In this document: positions 10,901 through 22,633 of the stretch, in pieces | Layout: the number at the start of each line of letters is the position of its first letter | Numbering within the stretch: position 1 is the stretch's first letter | NCBI GenBank assembly: GCA_003439945.1 | Contig: QVRM01002223.1 | Coordinates: forward strand, 248,001 to 312,000 | Source: Dermanyssus gallinae | Taxonomy: Eukaryota > Arthropoda > Arachnida > Mesostigmata > Dermanyssidae | Direction: 5' to 3' | DNA length: 64,000 nucleotides | Translations under genes and position numbers: made by a program | Notes under the pieces: generated by a model | Database searches by the model: none | Told to the model about the DNA's origin: nothing | Seen by the model: only the letters and a program-made list of their open reading frames with translations

Positions 10901-13812
10901 GCCGGAGGCGTGGACCATGACGAACTTGTCAAACTCGCCGAACAGGTACACTATGATTTACAACGGTTTTTGCACAACTATATACATTTGTTATTCGTTG
11001 GAGCTAAATAGCACATACGCACACTGATATACCCATATCCGCTAGAGCTGGTCACGAAAGTTTTTTTCCAACTTCTGTCTGCTATTTTGTAGTTGACTTA
11101 AAATGAGTCAATGTTTTGCGTTAGTCGAGCCCGGTGGCGTAGTGCACTCGTCTGCGCCTCGCAATGGGAGGAGACACATAGGTGCGCGGGATCGAGCCCC
11201 ACCGTTGCACATTTGTATTTATGGGGTCCGCCTATGAAGCAATGCGAAGAGCAGTCCCGTGGACGTTAAATCATGGCTGAGGGACAGCCCGACTACTTCA
11301 CTTCAATATTTTGCGTTAGGCTAGCGCTTTGCTTTAGGAATTTCAGCTTTTTTCTGGGTATAAAATGCCCGTTATCATGCATGAGATGAACCACAAATTT
11401 TGATTGAAGATAAACCGGACGCCAATGATTTGCCATTATTACTTAACTGACTATATAAAGACTATGCTGTGATTTAGAATTGCTAATCAATGCATTTATT
11501 TAATTTAAATCTACATACTATAGCACTGTACTGTAATCACTCTGTACAGATCTAGCTCTTCATATTGCATATACTCTGCACTCAGTTTATCGTACAACAA
11601 TATCCGAACGATAAACTGAGTGTAGAGCGATTGGTGCTATGCGAAACAGAAGTCGTCGTTCTTGTCGTCTGAATGCCGGCTTTATTAAGGACTCGATTTT
11701 TGTTTGCGGGTTTGCGCCCTCCCCTGACCTATTAGTACTGATATTGGGTTGCAGCACTTCGGCAAGGTGGGCACCGGCTTCGATCAGCAGATCATAATCC
11801 CGTCTCCTTGCCGCTACACCGGCTCGGAAGTGCGTGTACGCGATGACGACATGCCGTTCGCGCACGTGGCGATCGCCATTGAGGGCGCCGGCTGGACGAA
11901 CCCCGACAACATCCCGCTGATGGTCGCTAACACAATGATCGGCTCGTGGGATCGTTCACACGGCGGTGGCGCGAACGCCAGCTCACGGCTGGCCGCTGTG
12001 GCAGCCACCGATGAGCACCGAACGATGCACTCATTCCAGTCGTTCAACACCTGCTACAAGGATACGGGCCTGTGGGGCGTCTACTTTGTGGCCAATGGTG
12101 ACGAGCATCTCGACGATTGTATGTCAGCCGTCCAGAACGAGTGGATGCGTATCTGCACTGAGGTAACAATCTCTCTTATCATTATCAGCGTCGTAGACAT
12201 TATTAATATTATTATTATTATTATTGGCGGCCTTCTCTTTGGCGTGCTTTTGATGGGTGGGGGATCTGACGTGGCGAAGTTCCTCAGTTAATGGCTCGGC
12301 AGGAACTTCTGGTCATCATAATCACTGTAATGTCCCAACGTAGTTGACGTATTAGATGGCAACCTACACAACAAAGTTGTGGCCTTAGCTAGAGCCATAG
12401 CTAAGACGATCTTACAGTCATCTCACACGATCGTGAGACTATACGCTGATATATCGTACTGTGTTGTATGCCCACCGTGTTGTATGTCTTGCTGTTGGTA
12501 TGTGCGTGTTGACGGCTTACAGACAACTTAGCTGTCTCAGAAAGGTCAACTTTGACATGTAACTATGCTTTTTTTTTGGGCTCACATAGTATAGACCCAA
12601 TACGCTTCAATAAAGTATTAAGGAGCATGTGCTGCAACGTTAATCGGATTATTTTTCCGCATGCTGTTGTTATTGGTGGTATTCCTATTGTGTGTGTTAT
12701 TTGATTTATTATTTGGCTTGATTATTATATATAACTGTATGATATATGTGGCATGCATAGTATCCTTGTATCCAACATCACTCTTCCATTAGTCGTGTAT
12801 TACCTTTGTTGTAATTATTATACTATCCATTGTCGTTTGTATTGTCAGTGCGTGGAAGCTGATGTCACACGGGCGAAGAACCTGCTGAAGACGAATCTTC
12901 TGCTACAATTGGACGGAACGACTCCACTTTGCGAGGACATTGGCCGCCAAATGCTTTGTTACGGACGGCGGATTCCCTTACATGAGCTCGAAGCGCGCAT
13001 TGACGCAGTCACGGCAAATACCGTTCGCGACGTTGCTCTTAAGTACATCTATGACAGGTAGGTGCCTTTTCCCTTATGTGCAGTTAGATGGTAAAAACAA
13101 CAGGATGGTCCATTGAGATATTTATTGCATGCTGCGCGTGGTGTGAGAAAATAAAGCAATACAAAGAGGTGTTGCATGAGGCAGTGTCTATTTATATATC
13201 GTATGGGGTAATGGTGTTACATCTTCGTACCATGAACTCAAAAGTGAACCGTAATATACATTTCCATGCCATTTGCAACTACAAATGGTACCGGTATGCT
13301 ATATGAAAAAGGTTTTGCAGAAATGGGCAGCGCAGCTTTGAACGCACTTATAGTGTATGAATAAAAAAAATGGTGATTTGTGGCCTATCAGGAATTCAGT
13401 GGTGCCAATATCTCATAAAATTATTAATCCAGCCATCTTCTAAAAAAATACATTACGTGACAGGCTTGAGCGAAAGCTTCAAATGAAAGCAAAGATGTAG
13501 TGATTGTGCTACGCTAGCAATAGACCCAAGCAGTTGGTTTAGAAATACGTATATATAGTCTCTACGTATCTCTAGCCCCAAATTAAACCCTCGTTTTACT
13601 CTCTTTTTGTATATGTTTTTTTTCGAGACTTTATATTTTCGAGGTTGTTATTATTACAGATGGTTCAAAACAGAACAATTACCATGGGACTTAACTGTGC
13701 TTTTCGTATCGGTATCAATTTCAGATGTCCGGTGGTGGCTGCCGTTGGACCCGTTTCGGGTCTGATTGATTACGTAAGAATTCGCTCACAGATGTATCGA
13801 CTGCGATACTAA
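7993..13812 (+). CDS. PMPCB: Mitochondrial-processing peptidase subunit beta (7 exons)
   Basis: Catalytic subunit of the matrix peptidase that removes presequences from imported proteins, working with the alpha subunit. Exons: 7993-8277, 9518-9634, 9943-10050, 10724-10945, 11755-12162, 12849-13057 and 13725-13812. They join to 1437 nt, 478 residues plus TAA; the human protein has about 490. All introns are GT-AG. Introns 1-5 are phase 0 and intron 6 is phase 2. The start has A at -3. The first 42 residues hold many arginines and no acidic residue, as expected of a presequence. Zinc-site motif HFLEH is at residues 87-91, with the third ligand expected at Glu167 in LREMEE. Further family blocks are [40 protein letters not shown] and ELEARIDAV. 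Intact HxxEH argues for beta-MPP rather than complex III core protein 1, which often loses the first His. The gene appears intact. Neighbouring DNA is repeats. Confidence 0.96.
8489..8571. repeat. Intron 1 hairpin and adjoining direct repeat
   Basis: ACTCGGATGATGA at 8489-8501 pairs with TCATCATCTGAGT at 8510-8522, with one mismatch and an 8-nt loop. Just downstream CATCAAATAGTAC occurs twice (about 8532 and 8558). This could be the edge of a small old insertion. No coding content. Confidence 0.6.
9937..9942 (+). promoter_or_regulatory. NAGNAG tandem splice acceptor of PMPCB exon 3
   Basis: Exon 3 is preceded by TAGCAG. Use of the second AG gives ...LRK|DLANAV, matching the family. Use of the first would insert one Gln between Lys134 and Asp135 without changing frame. 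Such tandem acceptors are often spliced both ways; usage here is unknown. Confidence 0.7.
11125..11303 (+). mobile_element. tRNA-derived SINE, family 1, copy 1 (in PMPCB intron 4)
   Basis: A 179-bp element with polymerase III promoter boxes: A box TGGCGTAGTGC at 11135-11145 and B box GGATCGAGCCC at 11189-11199, spaced as in a tRNA. It is flanked by a 16-bp target-site duplication with one mismatch (11109-11124 CAATGTTTTGCGTTAG; 11304-11319 CAATATTTTGCGTTAG). That is the signature of target-primed insertion by LINE machinery. A second copy lies inverted at 25786-25965. The tRNA-unrelated body ends in GGGACAGCCCGACTAC rather than poly(A). Confidence 0.9.
11574..11627. repeat. 20-bp stem hairpin in PMPCB intron 4
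   Basis: CTCTGCACTCAGTTTATCGT (11574-11593) is the reverse complement of 11608-11627 except for one base, with a 14-nt loop. The innermost 15 bp pair perfectly. It lies 255 bp after the SINE and 128 bp before exon 5. It may be a miniature inverted-repeat element or an intronic RNA fold; no function is shown. Confidence 0.8.
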
Positions 13813-14800
13813 ATGTGGCCCTGGCCCTCGATCGAGTAACGTCGTCGTCCTAACTACTTTTTGGCCACTGCCAACGCAAGAGCACGACGAAAATTGTCGC
13901 GATCTCCCAGCGGACATGGGGGCGACACCTCGACACAGTCATAATGTAGTTTGTTTTAAACTGGTACGAATAAAAATAATCAATTGAAACTTGGCATTGC
14001 AAATATCGCTACGGCATTGCAAATCATGCATATATGTGTGATGGTGTCAAGGTTAGAACATGAATGAGGAGAACGTGAAAGGGTGATGATTATTATGAAA
14101 ACGTACGCAAGCACCGCAGGCATGTAGGTAAGTGGTGGAGAAAATAAAGAAAAGCGGTTATAATTTACAGGGCGGCTGATGACTTTAGTGCCTTTAAGAA
14201 TTTATGCACAGGAATTTTGGTATTATACGTAAAGTTATGTATGTAGGATGTCCCGTTTCGTTATTAAATTATATGCACTCGAGTTATGGATTGAAGTTAA
14301 TTAGGTAAGATTAGATAGGTGTTTTCTAGTTCTACCAGATTAGACAAGAAAGAACGAGCTACCAGATAACATTGCCTCGTTGCGCAACCCCTGCCAACAG
14401 ATATTAATAATGACGCAGACTAGCGAGCTACTCGATAATTATGGTTCAATAAGCCGAAATATGCGTTTGGTCAGTAGCCGTTGCCTACTCCGAAGCCGCC
14501 AAAGGGAGTGGGCTCCGCTGCTGGAATCGTCTATCACGTGGTTATACTCTGATCTACATAATCCAAAACGGGGCTCTTAATAAAAGATAACAGCATTCCA
14601 TTTTCATCGCACCACTCAGTGACCCGTGCGCAGGTCAGTGTGAGACTGAAAAGTAGACAGCCAATAGAAATATCAACCAATCATTAGCCCAAATCATAAG
14701 AAAAAGCCTCTAGGACTACGAGTGCGGTACCAGTTTACATAAGCTGACAGCCTGCAGAACCACTCGAAAAAAAGCGCTAACTGACACTGATGTTGCTCGA
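13813..14800 (+). other. PMPCB 3' UTR and intergenic DNA
   Basis: The 3' UTR begins at 13813 and probably ends shortly after the AATAAA at 13969. The following sequence to about 14.8 kb is unique-looking, AT-rich in its first half, with no open frame or motif I recognise. Confidence 0.5.
13969..13974 (+). terminator. Polyadenylation signal of PMPCB
   Basis: AATAAA 157 bases after the PMPCB stop codon is the first canonical signal downstream. Expected cleavage is about 10-30 bases later. Confidence 0.6.
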
Positions 14801-16503
14801 TCTCCTAGCAAAGTTATCCGAAGGAGACGGCACTAGTGCTGCTAGAATCCTAATCTCTACAGACACGTTTCCGCCTGGAGAAGAGATCGTCAAAGCAAAA
14901 CCGCGTGCAAAGATTACCCTTGTCTAAAGAAGGTCTCCTCAGCATCCTCTATCAGAATCCCACACGCTGTTGCTATTGGCTCTCTTTTGAAATCCATGTT
15001 GTTCATCAGGCATGACGTCCGGAAGACGGCAGCTAGGGTCTGGCTGCAGGTTGCAGTCCAACCAAAAGACGGAGGGCACCCTGGTTGGCGCGAACAAGTG
15101 CGATGGAACCACGGATTTTCGTGTCCTGGGCCGGCGAACCGAGAATTGGAGGATATCTACAAGGAGGCCAGCGCACTTCTCTACGTCGAGGGCTTCGGGG
15201 ATCGGGAAGACTTCATGAGAACGCTTAGCCACTAGCACTCGCAGGAGACCGCCTTACCTCAAAGAATTGCTTTCACTCCCCTCTAGCTTACTCTGTCTCT
15301 GCTCACACTAACCGCAAACACACCGATGATGAAGATTTCTGAGTGGCTATGAAAAGTCGAGACTGATGTTGGAGTAACTATCTAACATCCGTAGTCTGCT
15401 CGCGTCGGGCCGTTGTACGACTAGCAGCTGGACGATCGAGATGAGCTCGCGATCCCGCGCTGATTAGAGGAGCAGAAAATGGGAGCGTCGCGTAAATACC
15501 GCCTACAAATTTTTCAACAAGTACCACTTACGTGGGCCACTGCAAGACGAAAACGAGTGTCTCGCAGGGCGACCAGATTGCTCCTGAAAGGCAGGGGTGA
15601 GGTGCCCCACTTTATGATTGTACAGCTCAAACACCCCACCGCTTTCTCGTCCGGGTCCAACTGCCCTGTCCAGCAAAACAATAAACGGCGTAAAGGTATG
15701 GAAAATCATAAGGCTCAATCGCCCACGTCTTCGTCAGAACCACTATATCAACGCCGTCCAGAGCTGTTGATGGGAGTAGTGTCAAGGTTGCGGTACTCTC
15801 GAAATTTAAGTAAATTATTTAAGTGATTACCACGGTACTTGCTCCGGCCTCTCCTCCAGTGACGAGTGCTGGATTCCCTCGGTCCCTCGACGGTCCGGAT
15901 GTCGAGAGACTGCCGCCAGGGCTTGGGCCAGGAAATGCTCCACTGCTGCCACGAACCTTTATTTTTCGAACTTGATGCATTTATCAGGAATACTTCGCTT
16001 GCAAGAAGACAGACACCAGCGAGGCGGTCACGCAGTACCAGCGATGACTTTTTCAGCGTAGACGGCGCGACAGCATCCTTCCGACTATCAGTCGTATTAA
16101 TTGGGGCTTCGTCGTGTTGATTAGGAGACAGCTGGGATTGGTTTTGCTTGAGATCAGCCACTCTACGGTCGAGGGACAAAATAGGCTGAAACTTGAACAT
16201 AACAAACCCCGTGGACTTAACTTCCAGGTTGAGGCCACCCATAACCGTTATGAACCGATCCGTACTGAAGTCAGCTGGGCACACAGCCATAGTCGCTGCA
16301 GATGGTACAGCCTCGCTACGAAAACAGACGCTCAGAGAATGGTACGAGGAATGAGCCAGGGCGTCATCAGATGTGCCAGCAGCCTTTTTAAGAAAACTAA
16401 ATGAAAAATGCGGTTACACACAGCGTCACCACAGTGGGGAAGCTCCCTGCAAGACTGATCCGGTAATGTGGAGCTCCAACCCACTAAAAACCAGCATGTG
16501 CCA
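14800..16503. other. Degenerate sequence, probably LINE body
   Basis: Balanced base composition and several 80-180 codon open frames on both strands (for example 14987-15235 + and 15748-16290 -), unlike the AT-rich flanks. I recognise no intact motif. Because the recognisable LINE tail at 16504 is on the + strand and immediately follows, I infer that this is the decayed upstream part of the same insertion. Confidence 0.35.
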
Positions 16504-16760
16504 GCAGCCTGGAAACGCCAGATCATCCTCAACTTTGAGAAATTGTTCAACAGAGGGCATAAAGAAGTCACCTACTATTTGGTGCAAATATTGATAGGGC
16601 ACCACAAATACCTTTAGAGGATAGGCAAGGCTCTAGAGGCCAAATGCTTCATGTACAACACAAGCGGAGAGGATCATGTGACCCACGCAATTTCCTATGC
16701 CCACCATTCGAAGACGTACGACAGGTAAGGGCGTCTCCAGACATGACGATGACAGACTTA
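16504..16760 (+). pseudogene. LINE ORF2 C-terminal tail, degenerate
   Basis: One frame reads EVTYYLVQILIGHHKYL, stop (16615-16617), RIGKALEAKCFMYN, SGEDHVTHAI. This follows the layout of the tail of R1/I/Jockey-type LINE ORF2 proteins (a TYHLTQLLTGHG-like block, then a RIGK block, then a Cys/His zinc-finger remnant). The second zinc-finger Cys reads Asn. A stop and missing ligands make it non-functional. Confidence 0.5.
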
Positions 16761-18004
16761 GTCAGGGCATCAGACCAGTGAAGGGTATCTTGAGAAGGAT
16801 AAACGAGCTGGAAAAAAGCAACGTTCTAAGAGGATGAGCCGACGAAGAGATGGAATGGCGGCTGAAAACCAACAGTAGAAAGGAACAACGGGGCGCATAG
16901 AAGAATCTTCATTTTCAAAGAAGTAAAACGAAAGTAATTCCGGCGGAAATGGTTGTAACATATATTCAATAAAAAAATGCAAGAGAACCGAACTCGCTCC
17001 AGACCCTTAAGTCAACAGTTCTCATGGAATAGGAAGTTTACTGACACCCCACTCCAACTCCAACAACACTTCCGGAGCTCATTAATGCTATGCGAGAGGA
17101 GTAGAACACCATCCAACAAAAATTAATTGATACGTTAATTAGATCAATGCCAAGTCGCATGGCGTCTTATTTTAGGATACGCAGATTATTAAAGACGCGA
17201 TTTCTAAAGCAATGAGTACATTTTCCTTTCAAAATGTTTAGCCATTTTTAATATGGCACTGCTTGTGAAATAGAACCTATGAAACTAGTATAGCTTGGCT
17301 AGAGAGCAGATACAAAATATTAACATAATGTTGTTTATAACCAGCCAACACTAGAAAAACTGAGTCTGATTATGTCTAGAACGACCCCACTCCTAACGAA
17401 CATAGAAGTTATGGCAACCGTTGCTTTTTCGAGGGCAGCCGCAAGCTAAAAATAAGGGAATTCTGTTGGGTAAGGTTCATACTCATGGAACTAAATAAAC
17501 TAGTTTATAAATATATACATACATATGCTTTACGGATATATGAACACCTATCTATTTTGACACATGCACTCGCACATATTTCTTCCCCTTCTTTTAATAT
17601 ATAGAGGCAACTTCTAGAGCTTTCCCACGCACCGTAAAGCTATAAAGGAGTATGGGCGCTTCGCAGGTGTGGACGAATTAACAGGTTGTTGTTCTATATA
17701 ATCTTCACACAGCGATCAATATGGGGGAATAGCTCGCCCTGGCCAAGATATGGAGCCAACTCCAACACTCGCTTGGCAGACTTGTACTCTGTATGTAGAG
17801 CCTGACGGTGTAGGTTTCGTATGCGTGGCTGTAACAATCTCCCTTTTAATTTTCTGTTTAGGTTGTCTTTCGAATCAATCAGGGGCAATGCTAGCAGGTT
17901 CGCAGTCCGTTAGACTTAAAAGTCGGCTGAAAAAATAGGATAAATTGGTTAGCAGCATAGGCTGGCGAGTCGGTCGTGTGTACCGCGCCAATCATTAAAA
18001 GTTC
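16761..18004. other. AT-rich intergenic DNA
   Basis: No gene or known element recognised. It contains a short run of LINE-like 3' flank up to about 16980, then AT-rich unique-looking DNA. Confidence 0.5.
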
Positions 18005-18297
18005 TGTAGTATCCATCACTTTAACGACCGGACGGCGACCGTTGCGAGTTCGCTAGTCTTTCGCTCAAACAACACACGTCCTCTGGCTGGCTCACACCAA
18101 CGACTACTGACCCATTTATTCTCATGCACCGTTATATACTCACAGATTGCCCGCGCATTTAGTGACTTCCCGCGTCTTCGCTAGTAGGGTGGCGGCATCT
18201 TCTATTTGGCGCCATGTATTTATTTAGCTTGCTTCGGCATTGCCGCCAACCGGCGCTGTCTATGCCCGCGCTGCTTAACGGACACTGCTATCCTACA
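18005..18297 (-). mobile_element. LTR of a retrotransposon (3' LTR)
   Basis: Read on the minus strand, a 293-bp segment begins TGTAGGATAGC and ends GGATACTACA, giving TG...CA ends with a 5-bp inverted TGTAG/CTACA. It contains a TATA box (TATATAAC, complement of 18131-18138) followed by AATAAA (complement of 18115-18120) in the order expected of U3-R. It is preceded by a polypurine tract at 18298-18313. No second copy is present in the window, so the 5' end has been lost or lies in rearranged DNA. Confidence 0.7.
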
Positions 18298-18710
18298 TGC
18301 TCTCCCCCTTCATAGGCTTGTTTTGAATTCTATCCCGTCTTTACTCACGTACTGCTGCAAATGGCTTGGTGCGCGTCTAACCTGCCGTGGACGTTCTTTA
18401 CAGCGGTCCGCTGCCGTCTGCATGTTTTTAATGTGGCGCACCCGGCGGCGGCTGGCCTCCGTATACTGACCCAGTCGCCGGGCACGATCGCACGAACCTG
18501 GTTCCGACTGCCGTTATTCGTCCGTCTGCGTACTCCTCGGTTCGTCCACTCGCGCTTGCTCACCCTCATGTGCATCCTCCGCCGCCTCCAGGCATTCGCC
18601 GCTGGTCCAACGATCCCAGCGTTGCCGCTCTTCCACGTCGATGCCTGTCTATTCTGCCGCGTTCGTACACTTCCGGCCGAAATGGCCAAACTTGTCATAC
18701 TTTCGGCCCC
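18298..18710 (-). pseudogene. Polypurine tract and decayed internal region of the LTR element
   Basis: The complement of 18298-18313 is ATGAAGGGGGAGAGCA, a polypurine tract directly abutting the LTR, as needed for plus-strand priming. At about 18667-18708 the minus strand encodes GRKYDKFGHFGRKC, a CCHC gag zinc knuckle with the first two cysteines replaced by Gly and Tyr, each by one base change. A stop follows within five codons. A second frame holds VPGDWVSIRRP, reminiscent of a Ty3/Gypsy integrase tail. The region is frameshifted and probably internally deleted. The Ty3/Gypsy assignment is tentative. Confidence 0.45.
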
Positions 18711-19745
18711 TAACTCGTGACTTGTCCATCCGCACGCCTGGCATGCACCCGCTCCGTGTTCTCGCCCTGCCGCCGGTCTTTGTCCGCTTCGTTATCTATT
18801 CTTCCTATCTTCATTAAGATAGACAATATTTTACTTTTCGCTTCTCAATTAAGCTACAAGGTAGTCTGACTTATTGTGTGTAACTGCTATAACGGTATGC
18901 CCGTTACGCCTGATGGGAGCGTAAAACTATTGTATGCTAATTTCAACGGCAAGGGAGTCCTGTACAAATCTGCGTATGCTTACTTTCCTAAAATCAACAC
19001 ACTTAAAAGGAAACAACGCTGGCGTGCGTATGGCCTCATCACGACGCGTATGTTCATCTTTTGAATTTGACAAGCTCTTGCACAGTTATGCCCTTGCTCC
19101 ATCCAGGATTATCATCTGTTTTCCTTCAAAATTCACTTAATTGTTTAAATAAATCGATTTTTGGATGTTAAAACGTTTATGGACTATTACTTGAGAAGCC
19201 AGGGCGCCACCTTCTGGAGGAATGGATGGAATCACAAGCTTACCTGAACCTTAAGCTAAGGTAGTTGAACAAAGTGTGCAGTACAGCATTCAATAAAGGC
19301 TTCCCGTCGCAACGACATGTGTCTTCAACAATAGATGAAAAATCGGAACGGACTTATGGATCAACCCAATAGGAGGGAAACATGTATATTTGGTTAAACA
19401 GGTCAAGCGAATAATAAATCCATCCATAAGGCAACTTATGGGGACCTTCCTTAAGCTTCTGATCGCCAATTTTGTTCAGCAAGTGTACCAGGAGTTCCAA
19501 AAACATATCGTGGTTATCCACGAGAATGGCATTGTGCTCATAGTGATTTCTTTGTTATTGGCAGGATCGCTTTTGTAAAATTATTTCTTTGGTATAAAGG
19601 ACTACACAAAACTAAAAAGGCAACCAACGTTGTTAGTTAAAAGAGGATGCCGGTTGATAAGCAACGATGCACTTTGTTGCGGCAATAAGCGCCTTGAATA
19701 CCAATAATGTCATTCATTTGTTAATCATCTTTGTTAGGTATGTAG
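18711..19745. other. Intergenic DNA without recognised features
   Basis: Unique-looking sequence between the LTR element and the LINE. Short open frames (at most about 68 codons) show no motif. Confidence 0.5.
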
Positions 19746-22215
19746 TCAAATATGATACATAAAAACACGGTCACTCAGCCAGCCTGGCCATTCAACTTTG
19801 GAGCGCTCTCCCGCATGATATTTCCCACAAGCCCTCCCACCTTTGTTACAGATACATTCATTGGTCGGCTCGTGGTGCCCTTGAGTTGTACAGAGAACAT
19901 GGTGAAAGCCGCGCACTGCATAGCGTACTACCACAAAGCGGCTAATGCAATGTAGTTATATCCTAGCATTGCTTGTCATTGCACCCGTACTGAAGAAGTC
20001 AGGATCCACGTCTGCCAATGGCTCTTCTCCCACTGACATATGATATCCTTGTAGGCCTGTGTTTCGGGCAGCCGGAACTGGCGTTGCAGGTCCCTCCATG
20101 AAGAGCGGGGTGTCGGCGAGTAGATAGACGAGACGATTGCGGCACGACGTGTGGAGACCGAGCACTCGCTTGAGGAAGGCGGGTTTCACTTGCTCGAGCC
20201 TCGCAAGCTGGGCCACGCTTAAGTTCTCCGAGATGAGCTGGGTGCCGTACGATGCTATAGGCGCGAGCTTGATGTTGAAAAGCCTCAGCGCCGTGTTGAG
20301 GGAGCGTGGGTTTTTCAATTCTGACGCCTGCTACGAGGGCTTTTCTGGCTCTCTCGATGATATGCTCGGCAATCGACGTACCGGAGGTCAAGAGAGAGAC
20401 CAAGGTACGGAAAATTGTTCACGTATTCTTGTGGTCTGGAGTACAGCCGTAGCTCATCGCTCGCCGCGAGTCGACCAGCTTTACGGAACTTCATTGCCGA
20501 TGTTGATCTCGAGTCCTACATCCGCCACGTACCGTTCGAGCCTCGCCGGGCTCTGCTGCACCTCGAATCGGCTTGTCCCATACACCGCGAGATCGTCTGC
20601 GTATGGCAGAATGTCTGGGCGGACGGACTCTCGATTGCCCACGATGCGGCGCGGGAGAGCGTTGAGCAGGATGGAGAACAGTAGCGGTCTTAAGTTGTCC
20701 CCCTGCGAGACCCTGAGCCTCGAGGAAGTAAGACGGCGGTGAGGATGGCAGAGAGCAGCTTGTAGCAGCAGTTCCTTTTGGCGATCCCTCGCCACGAGCT
20801 AGACTCTCTAGGATTGCCCTTTCCCTTCGGGATGACTGCCAGCGGCCTTCACGTAGACTCGCGTCGAAGAGTGCAGTCCAGCAAGAAGCGAGTACCATGG
20901 CCTCCTTGAGGTGCTCATTGCGGACCTAGTCGGGGCCGGCGGCCTTGTTGGGACGGAGTTGTTGCCTGACGCCAAGCCCCTCAGTGAGAAAAACTCTGCG
21001 GAGAGAGAATCTCGTAGCAGCATTGTTGTCTCGTCCCAGGCTGCTTCGTATTGGAGGATGCCGCGCGGGATGGTGTCAGCGGACATGCGGTTGAACTGGG
21101 AAATGTGCGCCGATGACCTGATAGGGCAGGTGGGAGATCCCTGGCGGCGGAGTTACCTGTACGGTTGTCGCTCTGCCTCATGCAACAACGCAGGCTCCCG
21201 TCGTTTCAGGTACTTGGCGCGCTCAGCTTTGTACGTCCGGCGGCACCAACTCACTATAATGCTGAAGAGTGGCGGCATTCACGGGTAAAGTGCGGCTAGA
21301 TGATTCTTCAAATGTCCTCCGCTGCGGAGGGAGTTTTCACCCCCGATATAGGATACCTGTTCGGATGGCAGGCTTACCGCGAATACATCTTTGACAGGTG
21401 TTCCCATGTGACCCTCGAAGGTTGCGCGATCGGTGACTACCCAACAGCCCGAGTCGGCAAGGCAGTCCAGCCTACTGTTGATGTCGCCGGCAATGATGGC
21501 GGGCGCATTGCTGTCCAGCGCACTGAGGCACTGGGTCAGCTTTTCAAACCGCACCGTCAAGTTCTTTTTGGGCGGTGGACGAACGTAGTCTGCGATGATG
21601 TTCAGCCGCAGACCCTGGAGCACGACCCTGTCCTCCACAACAAGAAAACCTCCACATCGCCCAGCCGCTGGTGATAGCACACAGAGACACGGCCGCTGGG
21701 TCGGCCGGAACCTGCAGGCCAAATTGCGGAGAAGTGCAGTAGAAGCCGATGATGTTGAAGGAGGTCGTGGCCCATGTCTCCGTCACCACAATAACGTCAA
21801 TGCCCTCAAACGAGAAGGGCGTGAGGAGGTGGAGTGTCTAAATTCCCTCGCAGTTCCATTGTGCAACTAATTGCGGCCCCTTCCCTTGTTCCGGAGTCTT
21901 CTGCGGCGGGCGCTGTATGAGAGAGACGCGACAAGGTGGACGTACAGGGTGTCCCTCGGCGCTGAACTCTAGTACTTCTGGTGCTTCCTTCCGTGGCGGC
22001 GAGGGGTGGCGGCGTCGAGTTTGAGCACCTCGGGTCTTGCCAGATGGCCGGTTGGCGCTCTGGGAGGAGTTCTCGCGCAGAAGCTGCCGGAGAGCAGTCT
22101 TGATGTCGTTCACGTCGCTCTTGTCTACGTCTCTGTCTTTGTCCTTCTTGCCCGTGTACTTGGACTGATGGGTAGCTTGGTCGTTGCTGACCTTGAAAGG
22201 ATTTCTTAGGGACAC
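19746..22215 (-). mobile_element. APE-type LINE, near full length but broken (family 2, copy 1)
   Basis: On the minus strand from 22215 downward: a basic, lysine/arginine-rich N-terminal part; the AP-endonuclease domain starting QWNCEGI (then a TAG stop), with VVTETWATT (21770s) and AGDINSRLD (about 21475-21492); the reverse transcriptase with QGDNLRPLLFSILLNALP and catalytic YADDLAVYG (20578-20604); a linker with RNRLVYLLADTPLF; and a C-terminal Cys/His finger with ECICNKGGRACGKYH (19746-19934). The domain order is that of ORF2 from an APE-class LINE. The APE domain has an in-frame stop and at least one frameshift, and further shifts separate RT and tail, so it cannot be functional. Copies of the tail lie at 44330 (+) and 58022 (-). 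Clade not assigned. Confidence 0.8.
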
Positions 22216-22239
22216 CCCTGAAAATCCTTTACCCGTTGG

Positions 22240-22587
22240 CTAATCGCCAGCGCCAGATTGCACTTTCTTGGCCGGCTCACCCGTGTAGCTGTAGGAGCCG
22301 TGTTCAACCACCTCTCGCTGGAGGGGCACGTACACGAAGCCGGCAGCCGCGGCGCGCAGCGACAGGGCCTCGTTGGCAGTCGTGCAGTCTTGGTTAAAGA
22401 GTGGGACGGAGAGCACGCTCAGCTGGACCACTTTGAGCTGCTTGGCAAACTCCACGGTGGCCTCGATTAAGGACGGCCTTCTCGACGGCGTTCTCGATCT
22501 CCTTGATGATGTCCTTGATGCCCGGCTTCGAGCAGCTGTGGATGACCATGGCAGCCTTCTGCAGGAGAAGCTGCGTCAGCGCCATTT
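22240..22587 (-). pseudogene. Putative ORF1 of the adjacent LINE, one frameshift
   Basis: The minus strand encodes MALTQLLLQKAAMVIHSC... (from 22587), rich in G/C third positions and predicted helical (IKDIIKEIENAVEKAV). A one-base shift near 22465 moves the reading into ...TVEFAKQLKVVQLSVLSV..., ending TAG/TAA at about 22240. It sits 25 bp upstream of the ORF2 region in the same orientation, next to a (TA)n run. I recognise no family. ORF1 of the LINE is the simplest reading; a captured host exon is an alternative. Confidence 0.35.
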
Positions 22588-22594
22588 GAATAAA

Positions 22595-22596
<2 letters not shown>

Positions 22597-22631
<35 letters not shown>
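22597..22631. repeat. (TA)n microsatellite
   Basis: An uninterrupted TA run of about 17 units at the upstream edge of the LINE. Confidence 0.9.
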
Positions 22632-22633
<2 letters not shown>

